In this document: in pieces, positions 15,534 through 15,721 of the stretch
How the letters are laid out: every line of letters begins with the position of its first letter
Position numbering within the stretch: position 1 is the stretch's first letter
Source: UMGS363 sp051891935
GTDB taxonomy: Bacteria > Bacillota > Clostridia > Oscillospirales > Ruminococcaceae
Assembly (NCBI GenBank): GCA_051891935.1
Contig: JBJFFR010000078.1
Span: forward strand, 1 to 15,721
Reading direction: 5' to 3'
DNA length: 15,721 bases
Translations under genes and position numbers: made by a program
The notes under the pieces: generated by a model
The model's input: the letters and a program-made list of their open reading frames with translations, nothing else
Database searches by the model: none
What the model was told of the DNA's origin: nothing

Positions 15534-15568
15534 CCATAGTTCATTTTTAGGTGAACTATGGTTTTTTT
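15534..15568 (+). terminator. Rho-independent terminator after spoVS
   Basis: CCATAGTTCA (15534-15543) pairs perfectly with TGAACTATGG (15552-15561) around an 8-base loop. Seven T follow. An A run before the stem means it may also work on the other strand. Confidence 0.92.
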
Positions 15569-15618
15569 ATATCAAACAGTCAACAAGCTGCAGATCACAA
15601 AATCAAATCCCAATGTCT

Positions 15619-15643
15619 ATATTCAGCACGGTTCGCTGAATGT
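15619..15643. promoter_or_regulatory. Hairpin in the right-end intergenic stretch
   Basis: ATTCAGC (15621-15627), a 7-base loop and GCTGAAT (15635-15641) form a perfect 7-bp dyad, extendable by two weaker pairs. No T run follows, so it is not a terminator. It may be an operator or leader stem for whatever starts past the window. Otherwise nothing was recognised between the spoVS terminator and 15700. Confidence 0.35.
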
Positions 15644-15715
15644 CCAAAACTAAAAGTAAAAAAGCAACTTAATAGTCCATATAGTTTGGCCTGAGAAGAG
15701 AGGGATAAAGGAAAG

Positions 15716-15721
15716 ATGAGT
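15716..15721 (+). CDS. Possible start of the next gene, cut by the window edge
   Basis: ATG AGT at the very end follows purine-rich GAGGGATAAAGGAAAG, which could serve as a ribosome site (GAGGG ends about 12 bases before, AAGGA about 3). Only two codons are visible, so no identity can be given. Confidence 0.25.

Overview
The window reads as chromosomal DNA from a low-to-mid GC, spore-forming member of the Clostridia, most like Ruminococcus and its relatives (Oscillospiraceae). That placement is an inference from gene content: RNase J, a GdpP-type c-di-AMP phosphodiesterase, the TilS-Hpt-FtsH order of Firmicutes, and a YmdB-SpoVS pair. AGGAGG-type ribosome sites with two TTG starts, Rho-independent terminators and GTAGGGG-type intergenic palindromes agree with it. 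No tRNA, rRNA, CRISPR array, phage gene or transposase gene was seen.

Left part (1-1372): a HAD-superfamily phosphatase runs leftward off the window edge. It is divergent from rnj. Each of the two has a textbook sigma-A promoter (TTGACA, 17 bases, TATAAT). About 390 bases of non-coding DNA between them carry a MITE-like inverted-repeat element and a GC-rich nested palindrome. The rnj promoter lies about 280 bases before the likely TTG start, giving a long structured leader.

Central cluster (1373-11634): rnj (RNase J with a disordered basic N-terminal extension), gdpP, rplI, dnaB, tilS, hpt and ftsH, all on the + strand. The rplI-dnaB-tilS-hpt genes overlap or nearly touch, which indicates translational coupling. 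A strong terminator follows ftsH. The cluster joins mRNA turnover, c-di-AMP hydrolysis, the ribosome, replication, tRNA-Ile decoding, purine salvage and membrane proteolysis, so it is a growth and housekeeping locus. FtsH ends in an acidic tail built from a 10-residue tandem repeat.

Right part (11635-15721): a GNAT acetyltransferase and recG form a short unit. A composite repeat island separates them from ymdB. Then comes spoVS with its own promoter, a leader hairpin and a strong terminator. YmdB next to SpoVS is a conserved arrangement linked to sporulation and biofilm control in Bacillus. A small hairpin and a possible start of the next gene close the window.

I did not find a convincing undescribed system. 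The points most worth a second look are the rnj leader and N-terminal extension, the intergenic repeat families, and the repeat-built FtsH tail.
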